In this document: in pieces, positions 45,601-55,700 of the stretch | How positions within the stretch are numbered: the first letter of the stretch is position 1 | Layout: each line of letters starts with the position of its first letter | Translations under genes and position numbers: made by a program | The notes under the pieces: model-generated | Told to the model about the DNA's origin: nothing | Seen by the model: the letters and a program-made list of their open reading frames with translations, nothing else | Database searches by the model: none | Source of the DNA: Brachionus manjavacas | Taxonomy: Eukaryota > Rotifera > Eurotatoria > Ploima > Brachionidae | DNA length: 64,000 bases | Assembly (NCBI GenBank): GCA_019054805.1 | Contig: JAHQIY010000028.1 | Coordinates: forward strand, 1-64,000 | Direction of reading: 5' to 3'

Positions 45601-45711
45601 ATGGGTTTTTTGCTCTTTTTCGAAGTCGCCTAAAATCTTGTCCTTTTAACTTTTTTGACTCCTGTAAATTGTATCATGTAGAACTTTTTGCGCTCTTGAA
45701 TTTGAGCTATT

Positions 45712-48700
45712 AATCATTATGGTAGCTAAAAAATTGACCATTCTGCAGTGACTTGAAAACTAAGTGACTGGTAATCACTTGCAAGTTTCCCATGTGCATA
45801 ACTTTTCGAATCTTTGACTTTTTTTGATCTGTAAAAGCCAAAGGCAAGAAAATTTCAAGATCTATCTAGTGGTATCTTCGGTTTTGCATAATTCGAAAAA
45901 TTCATTGCATAAAAACCTATCTGAAAAACGTCAAAAAATGGGTTTTTTGCTCTTTTTCGAAGTCGCCTAAAATCTTGTCCTTTTAACTTTTTTGACTCCT
46001 GTAAATTGTATCATGTAGAACTTTTTGCGCTCTTGAATTTGAGCTATTAATCATTATGGTAGCTAAAAAATTGACCATTCTGCAGTGACTTGAAAACTAA
46101 GTGACTGGTAATCACTTGCAAGTTTCCCATGTGCATAACTTTTCGAATCTTTGACTTTTTTTGATCTGTAAAAGCCAAAGGCAAGAAAATTTCAAGATCT
46201 ATCTAGTGGTATCTTCGGTTTTGCATAATTCGAAAAATTCATTGCAAAAAACCTATCTGAAAAACGTCAAAAAATGGGTTTTTTGCTCTTTTTCGAAGTC
46301 GCCTAAAATCTTGTCCTTTTAACTTTTTTGACTCCTGTAAATTGTATCATGTAGAACTTTTTGCGCTCTTGAATTTGAGCTATTAATCATTATGGTAGCT
46401 AAAAAATTGACCATTCTGCAGTGACTTGAAAACTAAGTGACTGGTAATCACTTGCAAGTTTCCCATGTGCATAACTTTTCGAATCTTTGACTTTTTTTTG
46501 ATCTGTAAAAGCCAAAGGCAAGAAAATTTCAAGATCTATCTAGTGGTATCTTCGGTTTTGCATAATTCGAAAAATTCATTGCATAAAAACCTATCTGAAA
46601 AACGTCAAAAAATGGGTTTTTTGCTCTTTTTCGAAGTCGCCTAAAATCTTGTCCTTTTAACTTTTTTGACTCCTGTAAATTGTATCATGTAGAACTTTTT
46701 GCGCTCTTGAATTTGAGCTATTAATCATTATGGTAGCTAAAAAATTGACCATTCTGCAGTGACTTGAAAACTAAGTGACTGGTAATCACTTGCAAGTTTC
46801 CCATGTGCATAACTTTTCGAATCTTTGACTTTTTTTTGATCTGTAAAAGCCAAAGGCAAGAAAATTTCAAGATCTATCTAGTGGTATCTTCGGTTTTGCA
46901 TAATTCGAAAAATTCATTGCATAAAAACCTATCTGAAAAACGTCAAAAAATGGGTTTTTTGCTCTTTTTCGAAGTCGCCTAAAATCTTGTCCTTTTAACT
47001 TTTTTGACTCCTGTAAATTGTATCATGTAGAACTTTTTGCGCTCTTGAATTTGAGCTATTAATCATTATGGTAGCTAAAAAATTGACCATTCTGCAGTGA
47101 CTTGAAAACTAAGTGACTGGTAATCACTTGCAAGTTTCCCATGTGCATAACTTTTCGAATCTTTGACTTTTTTTGATCTGTAAAAGCCAAAGGCAAGAAA
47201 ATTTCAAGATCTATCTAGTGGTATCTTCGGTTTTGCATAATTCGAAAAATTCATTGCATAAAAACCTATCTGAAAAACGTCAAAAAATGGGTTTTTTGCT
47301 CTTTTTCGAAGTCGCCTAAAATCTTGTCCTTTTAACTTTTTTGACTCCTGTAAATTGTATCATGTAGAACTTTTTGCGCTCTTGAATTTGAGCTATTAAT
47401 CATTATGGTAGCTAAAAAATTGACCATTCTGCAGTGACTTGAAAACTAAGTGACTGGTAATCACTTGCAAGTTTCCCATGTGCATAACTTTTCGAATCTT
47501 TGACTTTTTTTTGATCTGTAAAAGCCAAAGGCAAGAAAATTTCAAGATCTATCTAGTGGTATCTTCGGTTTTGCATAATTCGAAAAATTCATTGCATAAA
47601 AACCTATCTGAAAAACGTCAAAAAATGGGTTTTTTGCTCTTTTTCGAAGTCGCCTAAAATCTTGTCCTTTTAACTTTTTTGACTCCTGTAAATTGTATCA
47701 TGTAGAACTTTTTGCGCTCTTGAATTTGAGCTATTAATCATTATGGTAGCTAAAAAATTGACCATTCTGCAGTGACTTGAAAACTAAGTGACTGGTAATC
47801 ACTTGCAAGTTTCCCATGTGCATAACTTTTCGAATCTTTGACTTTTTTTGATCTGTAAAAGCCAAAGGCAAGAAAATTTCAAGATCTATCTAGTGGTATC
47901 TTCGGTTTTGCATAATTCGAAAAATTCATTGCATAAAAACCTATCTGAAAAACGTCAAAAAATGGGTTTTTTGCTCTTTTTCGAAGTCGCCTAAAATCTT
48001 GTCCTTTTAACTTTTTTGACTCCTGTAAATTGTATCATGTAGAACTTTTTGCGCTCTTGAATTTGAGCTATTAATCATTATGGTAGCTAAAAAATTGACC
48101 ATTCTGCAGTGACTTGAAAACTAAGTGACTGGTAATCACTTGCAAGTTTCCCATGTGCATAACTTTTCGAATCTTTGACTTTTTTTTGATCTGTAAAAGC
48201 CAAAGGCAAGAAAATATCAAGATCTATCTAGTTGTATCTTCGGTTTTGCATAATTCGAAAAATTCATTGCAAAAAACCTATCTGAAAAACGTCAAAAAAT
48301 GGGTTTTTTGCTCTTTTTCGAAGTCGCCTAAAATCTTGTCCTTTTAACTTTTTTGACTCCTGTAAATTGTATCATGTAGAACTTTTTGCGCTCTTGAATT
48401 TGAGCTATTAATCATTATAGTAGCTAAAAAATTGACCATTCTGCAGTGACTTGAAAACTAAGTGACTGGTAATCACTTGCAAGTTTCCCATGTGCATAAC
48501 TTTTTGAATCTTTGTATTTTTTTTGATCTGTAAAAGCCAAAGGCAAGAAAATTTCAAGATCTATCTAGTGGTATCTTCGGTTTTGCAAAATTCGAAAAAT
48601 TCATTGCGGAAAAACCTATCTGAAAAACGTCAAAAAATGGGTTTTTTGCTCTTTTTTGAAGTCGCCTAAAATCTTGTCCTTTTAATTTTTTTGACTCTTG

Positions 48701-49207
48701 TAAATTGTATCATGTAGAACTTTTTGCGCTCTTGAATTTGAGCTATTAATCATTATGGTAGCTAAAAAATTGACCATTCTGCAGTGACTTGAAAACTAAG
48801 TGACTGGTAATCACTTGCAAGTTTCCCATGTGCATAACTTTTCGAATCTTTGACTTTTTTTTGATCTGTAAGAGCCAAAGGCAAGAAAATTTCAAGATAT
48901 ATCTAGTTGTATCTTCGGTTTTGCATAATTCTAAAAATTCATTGCATAAAAACCTATCTGAAAAACGTCAAAAAATGGGTTTTTTGCTCTTTTTCGAAGT
49001 CGCCTAAAATCTTGTCCTTTTAATTTTTTTGACTCTTGTAAATTGTATCATGTAGAACTTTTTGCGCTCTTGAATTTGAGCTATTAATCATTATGGTAGC
49101 TAAAAAATTGACCATTCTGCAGTGACTTGAAAACTAAGTGACTGGTAATCACTTGCAAGTTTCCCATGTGCATAACTTTTCGAATCTTTGACTTTTTTTT
49201 GATCTGT
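45712..49207 (+). repeat. diverging edge of the satellite array
   Basis: From unit 137 onward the copies carry a shared variant, GCATAAAAACC in place of GCAAAAAACC, at about 45908, 46583, 46920, 47256, 47594, 47933 and 48944. The last units (48073, 48410, 48748) add private changes: AAAATATCAAG and TAGTTGTATC in the first; ATTATAGTAGC, TTTTTGAATC, GCGGAAAAACC and TTTTTTGAAG in the second; GTAAGAGCC, AGATATATC and TTCTAAAAATTC in the third. Unit lengths reach 338. The partial unit 49086-49207 ends at GATCTGT, where retrotransposon sequence begins. Edge decay is expected where homogenisation by unequal exchange is weaker. Confidence 0.9.
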
Positions 49208-50586
49208 CTGAGGATGGTGTCAAGCTACGAGGGAGTCGAATCATCATACCAAGCAAGCTGAGAGGGGCGATTGTGACGTTGGCGCACCGTGGGCATCAAG
49301 GAGTGGTCAAGACGAAGGCGCTGATTAGAGCGAGAGTCTGGTTTCCAGGAATCGACAAGCGAGTCGAGCGGTAGGTCGCACACTGTCATCTGTGTCAGAC
49401 CGTTGCAACAAAGCAAACCCTCGAGCCGCTCAGGGCATCTTCATGTCCAAATGGACCATGGGAGCGTGTCGCCGGCGACTTTTTCGGACCGTTGGCGAAC
49501 GGCAAGTTCTGGTTTGTGAATCTATGCGAGTAGTCGAAGCAAGTATTCGTCAACGATGTGGCATCAACGAGCTGGTTTCACGTAAAGCCTGTTTTGGACG
49601 AGCTCTTTTCCATTTTTGGCGCACCGCTCATTTACAAGTCGGACAACGGCGCACCATTCCAATCACATTCCTTTGCCGAGTACGCACGGGAGCTGGGATT
49701 TGAGCATCGCAAGATTACACCACTTTGGCCAAGGGCCAACGGCGACGTGGAGCGCTTCATGCGCAACCTAGGCAAGACCATCAGAGGAGCCGAGGCGACG
49801 GGAATCAGTCGAGACCAGGCACTAAGAGATTTCTTGAGGGCGTATCGGGAAACGCCGCATGCAGCCACCAAGATTTCTCCGAACCTGTTGATGTTCGGCT
49901 TCAGTCGAACTTCGGGTTTGCCTGAACCAGTCGGCGAGCCAGACCGAGCAGAGTGGCATCGATTGGCCAAAGAGAACCACGAACGGTCCAGGAGACGCAT
50001 GGAGGACGAGTACAATAAGCGAACGCGCGCGCGCATGAGTGTCATCCGAGTAGGAAGCAGAGTGCTGCTCAAGCTAAAGCGCACTCACAAGTCTAGGCCG
50101 GAATGGGATTCGGAGCCGTATACAGTCGTGAACGTCAAGGGCAGCATGGTCACTGCTTCGAGACCAGGCCATTCAATCACGAGGAACTCCTCGTTCTTCA
50201 AAGTTTACTTCAGCAGTTTCGAGGAGGACAAAGTGGTTGTACAGGAAGTGGTGAGAGGTAGCAGCGGAGATCAGACGGAGTCGGCGGCTGAAGTCAGCGC
50301 GGCAGCAGCACCAGGTGATGATGGCCAGACCAGTGCAAGTCCAACAACCAACGCAGCAGCGGTCAATGTTGAGGCGGCAAGGACGCCCGAAGAAGGCCGA
50401 GTCGGAGCATCGGGAGGCGGAACGGAAGGCAGCGGAGGTGGCAAAAAGAGTGCTGAATCCGCCGGAGCGAGTTCAACCGGAACGAGCAGCCAAGAAACAG
50501 CACGGTCAACAATGAAGCAACTCTGGCTCACTTGGATTTCTAATGTTTTTTTTGTTTATCTGTTTGTGATTTTTTTTTTTACTTAA
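49208..50586 (+). pseudogene. Ty3/gypsy retrotransposon integrase, 5'-truncated and broken
   Basis: One frame reads through from 49210 to 50586, broken only by TAG at 49372 and TAG at 49531. In order it shows an HHCC zinc-binding region (HRGH near 49280, CHLC near 49388), an integrase catalytic core, and a GPY/F-like C-terminal module ending TRNSSFFK near 50200. Of the DDE triad, D lies in GDFFGP (codon 49477), D in SDNGAPF (49642) and E in NGDVERF (49750), giving D-x54-D-x35-E as in gypsy integrases. Gag, protease, reverse transcriptase and RNase H are absent, because the satellite replaces everything upstream. After the core comes an Ala/Ser/Gly/Glu-rich low-complexity stretch (about 50260-50510) and a short hydrophobic end of doubtful meaning. 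No credible start codon exists; the open part after the second TAG spans 49534-50586. Dead relic; family assignment is firm, clade is not. Confidence 0.85.
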
Positions 50587-50645
50587 GCTATTTATTCATT
50601 AACCTATTGTACGTCATTTATTTGGAGAGTCGAAATTTCCATCTA

Positions 50646-50659
50646 AAGAGAGGGGAAGT
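50646..50659 (+). other. candidate polypurine tract of the Ty3/gypsy element
   Basis: AAAGAGAGGGGAAG is an all-purine run lying 60 bp after the integrase frame ends and immediately before a TG that could open the 3' LTR. This is the expected place and composition for a plus-strand primer tract. Confidence 0.5.
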
Positions 50660-50660
50660 T

Positions 50661-50924
50661 GTGGTGTTCACCACAGATAAGTATCTCTTTATTTATTTAT
50701 TATGTATGTGAGCGTTAAGTTACTTATGATATTTTTATATTTTATTTTTGTACTTTTTATTTTTACACGTTCGAGTAGTTATATGACTCTCGATAAAATA
50801 AAGATATAAATAGAGAGGGGAGAAGCACATGGGGAATCCCGTTTTTTTGGCTTAAGCTCAAAATAAAGATAAAAAAAAAGAAGAAAAAAGTTTTTCCTTA
50901 ACTGGACTTTGAAGCGACTTCACA
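50661..50924 (+). mobile_element. candidate 3' LTR of the Ty3/gypsy relic
   Basis: The stretch starts TGTGG right after the purine tract and may end at TTCACA (50924), giving TG...CA borders and about 264 bp. Its first bases form a hairpin, GTGGTG-TT-CACCAC. Inside are a TATAAATA (50805-50812) and AATAAA (50862-50867), fitting a promoter and polyadenylation signal. No 5' LTR exists in the window to confirm the borders, so the 3' end is a guess. Confidence 0.45.
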
Positions 50925-52523
50925 CTATTAATCTTAAATAAACTAAAATTGCATTTATAATGTAAGATATCATTTTCAGGCATCATTTTTTCCGCTCAAA
51001 AATCTTCCTACTCAGTTATAATGGGATATTCATCATAAACAACGCAGCTCTTACCAACATCAAAATTTTAATCGGAGACTTCTTTTTGGAAATTACCGCA
51101 TTTCTAATAAGTTCAAGGGTATTTTAGGTAGCTTCCATTAAGACTTTATTCTGAAAGTTATTGTTTATTATCGGAAATTTTGAAAAGAAGTAGGGATTAA
51201 AAGCAAAATGAGCCATGTGTTTGATTTATTTATCAAAATAAAGCAAAATATTCTTTGAGAGTCCTAAAAAACTCTTTTCGGGTCTAAAGTAAACTTTTCT
51301 TTTTGCAACAATATAAAAATATTTAATCAGAACTTATTATTTAACTTATTATTAACTTATTAATTTAAACGTTTTTTTGATTTAAATTTTGATGGAAGAA
51401 AAAATCGTGAAAATAAATAAAATTATTGAGTAATAAGCCAAAAAGATACCAAAAAGGGTCGAAAAAATCCTGGTTTTGAGTCTCAAATTTTTTTAAAAAA
51501 TTTTTCTTTCTAATGAGAGCTTTAATAATTTGATAAAGATTATTTTGAAAATCATTTTAAATTTAATTTTTTACCATGAAGTAGAATATTTTAATTGCAA
51601 ATATTGATATCTCCATGATATTTCTCAATTCCTCTGAGAATTAAAAAAAAGAAATTATAGATGGCTACATAAATAGAATTACTGAATCTAGGATTGATTT
51701 AGATTATAATGGTATAATAATTTTAACAATTTTTTTCAAGTAACAGTGAACACTTTTGCCCGTGTTGCTATTTAATGGATTAGGAAATATGTTTATAATG
51801 TGGTGTTTAAAAAGAAAATATTTTTTCCTGATTTACTTACCACAAAAAGTTTTGTAAAGCAAAAAGCTAGCTGTTGCTTACAATATTATTAATGACGAAA
51901 TTAATGACAAAAATTTTTTTCTTATTTAATCAAAAAAATTAAAAAATTTGTATTTATATTTATTATATTTTTATTAAATTGAATAATTTTCTTTATTTAT
52001 TTAATTTTTATTTATCTTTTATGTGTTTCGTTCTACCATTTATTTCTTTAAAGAGCTAAAATGAGCAAGTTAAATTTGAACCGATTTCGTATAATACAGA
52101 TATTTTGTTTCCATTTAACAACTAAAAAAAGTGATTAAAAAATTTATCTTATTCTAAAAAAATAACAAAATTTTAAATTAATTTTGATATCTTTTATTTT
52201 TCATGCAATCGAAATTATTTTTCGAGATATTGTATTCCATAGCATGAAAAATACAGGCCTTATTTTTTAAAGATAAAAATTTAAACATTTTCTATTCATG
52301 AGCCAAATTCAAAGTTTTAATGTCTAATTATTTTCCAAATCAACCAGGCAAGATCAAATAAAAAACATCATATTTTACTGAAAATTTCATTTTGATTTTA
52401 TTGTAAACACGGAATAAAGTAACAGATAAACAAAATTAAAACTTAGTCTAAATAGACCAAAAATCACGAACCACTAAGCCAAAATTGAATCCAATTCCAA
52501 GACGGTCTCAACCAAATTTAATT

Positions 52524-52529
52524 TTTATT
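52524..52529 (-). promoter_or_regulatory. possible polyadenylation signal AATAAA of the hnRNP M-like gene
   Basis: On the minus strand AATAAA lies about 240 nt past the stop codon of the gene. Such hexamers are common by chance in this AT-rich DNA; another is at 52397-52402. Confidence 0.3.
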
Positions 52530-52550
52530 AATAAAATTTCTAAACCAATA

Positions 52551-52582
<32 letters not shown>
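52551..52582. repeat. (AT)n microsatellite
   Basis: About 16 AT dinucleotides with one G interruption near the middle. Confidence 0.9.
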
Positions 52583-52583
<1 letters not shown>

Positions 52584-52766
52584 ATACAAAAAAAAATTAT
52601 TTATATCAGTTGCAAGCACATTAGACCAAGTGTCAAATGACCATGTATCTTTACAACCAAATAATCAAACAAAAACTCAACAGTGTTACAATTAAAAAAA
52701 ATTGTCCAAATGATTCGATTAAGTTCGAACATGCTTTGATAGGGCTTCGGAATTTACATGATGCAG

Positions 52767-55700
52767 TTAATATGTGTCCAGCTTGACGTCCAAGGTACGA
52801 CTATCGAACCGCGAGCCATTGAACAGTTCTAAATCAAAAAAGTCTCACTTAAAGATCTTGGTAAAAGTTAGAGCTAAAAAACCAACCGACGGCTTTTTGG
52901 GCCTGTTGCGGACTACTGAAGCGGATGAGGCCGCAGCCTCGCGACTTTCCGTCCTTCATCTTGATTTCAGCGTACTCGATGTGTCCGGCTTGACGGAACT
53001 TCTCCCTCAGTTTTCTCTCGTCCCAAGAAAACGGAATCTACAAAAATCAACACTCAACAAAAGTTTTTAAAGTAAAGCCAGGACACCTACATTTTTAACA
53101 AACACTTTCGATATGCTACTACTACTCGTTTGACCACTCGACTGGCTCTGATTAAAATTTCCCAACAGACCTGAAAATCCAAGGTTTAAAATAGGCACAT
53201 TCAAATGGGTCATGTGTCGATTGATGGGGCAAATAAGTTATTCAAAAAATTACATAGAAAATACATAAAGCCCTAAGAAATAAATTTAAAATCTTTTTTT
53301 TTTAAATCTTGACTTTTAAAATAGTCTTTTGGGGCTTCAAAAAATTCTTATCGCGTCTTGCTATTAATTTTAAAATTTAAATTTTGAAGTAAAAAGCTTT
53401 TGAAGGAAGGTAACAAATTTTTTTTTAAAACAGAATGATCTTTTTGCTTTTGAAATAAAATCAATTTGTAAAAGGCCCAATTTTGCCAAGGCCACATAAA
53501 AATTTTTTTCTGTTATTTTTTAAATTTAAAAAGAAATTCAATTGAAGAAAAAATCGTCTTTTTGTTCATAAGAAAAAAATTTAGAGATGAAATCGAATTC
53601 GATTTTAAGTGACATTTAGCCATTTGAGTTAAATTTTTATTTTAAATTTAAATCAAAAAAGACATTTGGTTATTTCTCTAATATAATTTTTATTTAAATA
53701 ATTTGATCTAATTTTTAAATTTAGTTTTTTGCGGGAACACAATTTTTTTACAAGAAAAATTTGACTTGCAGACTTGTGCAAATGAAAAGAAAGCCATGTC
53801 AAGTGACTTGAAATTATGACGGTTTTTTATCACTTTCAAGACCAAACTCAAAATAGAACTTTTCACACGAAAAATATCTGGTTAAATTTTGATAATTTTA
53901 TTTTATCTGACAAATTTTAGTAAAATGAACAAAATAGAATATTTTTTTTATCTAAAAAAATTTTAAAAATGTTTGCTTTTTTTCATTTTCATAAAAATAA
54001 ATGATCCCAGAATTATCTTTCTTTAAAAATTAAATTTTTTCAATTTCAAATTTATCTTTTGAGCCTCTCTAAAAAATTTTCTCCAAAATGTACCAACTTA
54101 ATTTATTCCCTGCAAAAAAACTCTGCAAATCTGCAAAGTACTAAGTGCATTAGAAAATTATTAAAATTAAAAGAAAAGGAAATATGTTTGGGAGAATAAT
54201 TCTCTTCAAAATTCAGTCATAACTCTTATTTGATTCATACTGAAAAAAATAAAGTGATATTACCAATTTTAAATTTGAATTCCTTAAAAACTTCAATCAA
54301 TGTAATTTAAATGACCCTATAAATTCATGTGATGAATTAATTATAGCTGTAAAAAGACTCAAGAGAGAAGCAGCATCAGAACTTGACCAAAACGAGTCCA
54401 AGCAAACTCAATGTAACTTTTTCAAGTCATAGTGGAAATTTTTAGTCTTAATTAAGTCAAGTTAATTTATTTAACTTAATAAATTTTTTTAATTTAAATG
54501 TCATCACTTTTTAATTCGATTTTAAACAGATCTAACCGACCAACTTTTAGCATCTTTTAGCTGAAGATCAGTTCAATGTCACATGATTTAAAAAGAATCC
54601 ATCGTAAGATTCGATTTTATAATTTTTTAAATTCATATACTAATTTAACGTATAGTTTATTTTATTTAAAAAATATTTGTGTCTAGCGTTTAAAGAGTTA
54701 AGAACTATCTGTAAAAAATCAAAATTAACTTAACAAAAAGTCAGTTCACAAATTTAAATTTAAAAATCAATTTTTACAATGGATCAATTATTTTTTAAAA
54801 TATACATAAAATCAAAAAATGCTTCATTTAAATGAATTCAAATATTAATTTCAATATATAGAGATAAAAATTCTAAAATTACATTTTGAATTGATCTTTC
54901 ACTTTAAGATGGACAAATTTTCTATGTAATTTTTCAAAGTAAATTCTTCAACAACCAGACTGTAAAGGACCAAAAAAAAATATTTTTTTGATTGTCTTGT
55001 CATAAATCACATGTAAAACCATCCGACTACACTCAGATAAGCTTAGAATTTAGATTTATAGTCAATGTAGCCCAATAGTATAGCTAGCTTGTAATTTAGA
55101 ATACAAGACTAGTAAAGTTGTTTGGGCAGGACCGGTGCCTTCGACCTACAGATCCGAACGAGCACACGCAGCCAACTGGGCCAAGCGAACAATCAAAATT
55201 CGACTATAAAAAACACTAAACAAAAGAGAGAGAGCAAAAACTCTTACCAAGACCTGAGCCAAAGCTATCAGCAGTGAGAGTAGAAGGAGCAGGGGCGACC
55301 GAGCCCAGGCCGCTGAGAGCGGTCAGAGCACTGAGAGTCAACGGATTGGCAGTGGTTGGGGCAGGAGCGGCACTGTTGCCTAGCAACAAAGCATTGCCAA
55401 TGGATTTGAGCCCACTAGGCAGTTTGCTGGAGCTAGAGCTCGACTGGCCACTCTTGGACTCCTCCGAGGGCTTGGTGTCAAATCGGACCGTCATCTTGCG
55501 GTCCATCAGCACTTGATTATTGAACATGGAGACTGCGTTGAGCGCCTCGAAGCTGTTCTCGTACTCGACAACGGCGAGGCCGCGCGATCTGCTATCCCTG
55601 TCGCGGAACAAACTCACACTGGTCACGTGACCCGCCAGCGAGAACACTTCCTTCAACTTTGCCTCGTCCACCCGGTAATCAAGACTAGCAACGAACAAAC

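Larger units (their letters stand above)
1..49207 (+). repeat. 336-bp satellite DNA, long tandem array (about 146 full copies plus a partial)
   Basis: A single 336-bp unit (about 33% GC by hand count) is repeated head to tail with no interruption. Taking each unit to start at AATCATTATGGTAGC, units begin at 1, 336, 672, 1007, 1343 and so on. The last partial unit begins at 49086 and stops at 49207. Nearly all interior copies are identical except for run lengths: T7 or T8 after GAC at monomer offset about 107, T5 or T6 at offset about 276, and a rarer TTCGAC+T6 form (units starting 672, 1680 and 43697). Each unit holds a dyad (AAGTGA, 7 nt, TCACTT), an overlapping palindrome CTTGCAAG and three TTCGAA sites. 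No coding function is apparent. The array starts before the window, so its full length is unknown. Chromosomal role (centromeric, subtelomeric, B-chromosome-like) cannot be told from sequence. Confidence 0.98.
50925..52766. other. AT-rich intergenic DNA between the retrotransposon and the hnRNP M-like gene
   Basis: No gene or recognisable element was seen apart from the AT microsatellite at 52551-52582 and possible polyadenylation signals for the minus-strand gene. The composition is dominated by A and T runs. Confidence 0.7.
53171..55247 (-). other. large intron 2 of the hnRNP M-like gene
   Basis: The donor GTAAGAG at 55247 and acceptor TTTTCAG ending at 53171 flank 2077 bp of AT-rich DNA. 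The other three introns are 59, 53 and 58 nt. The intron holds mobile-element debris (54253-54432 and 55070-55190) that probably explains its size; the rest shows only A/T runs. Confidence 0.8.

Noticed and set aside
1-49207. CRISPR array or rDNA spacer
   Set aside because: Whole 336-bp units repeat with no unique spacers and no rRNA sequence, so this is satellite DNA.
1-49207. Naming the array a centromere
   Set aside because: Length and homogeneity fit, but sequence alone cannot show kinetochore function and no CENP-B-box-like motif was seen.
49372-49533. TAG codons read as sense or readthrough in the integrase
   Set aside because: Only two sites, in a truncated element; simple decay explains them better.
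49632-50084. Minus-strand 150-aa frame and other overlapping frames
   Set aside because: They lie antisense or out of frame to the clear integrase frame.
52774-53070. Plus-strand 98-aa frame
   Set aside because: It is antisense to exons 3-5 of the hnRNP M-like gene, whose splice sites and phases agree.
55070-55127. A short tRNA gene on the plus strand
   Set aside because: The outer stem is acceptor-like, but the anticodon loop would have 8 nt and no T arm forms; it is better explained as a SINE hairpin.
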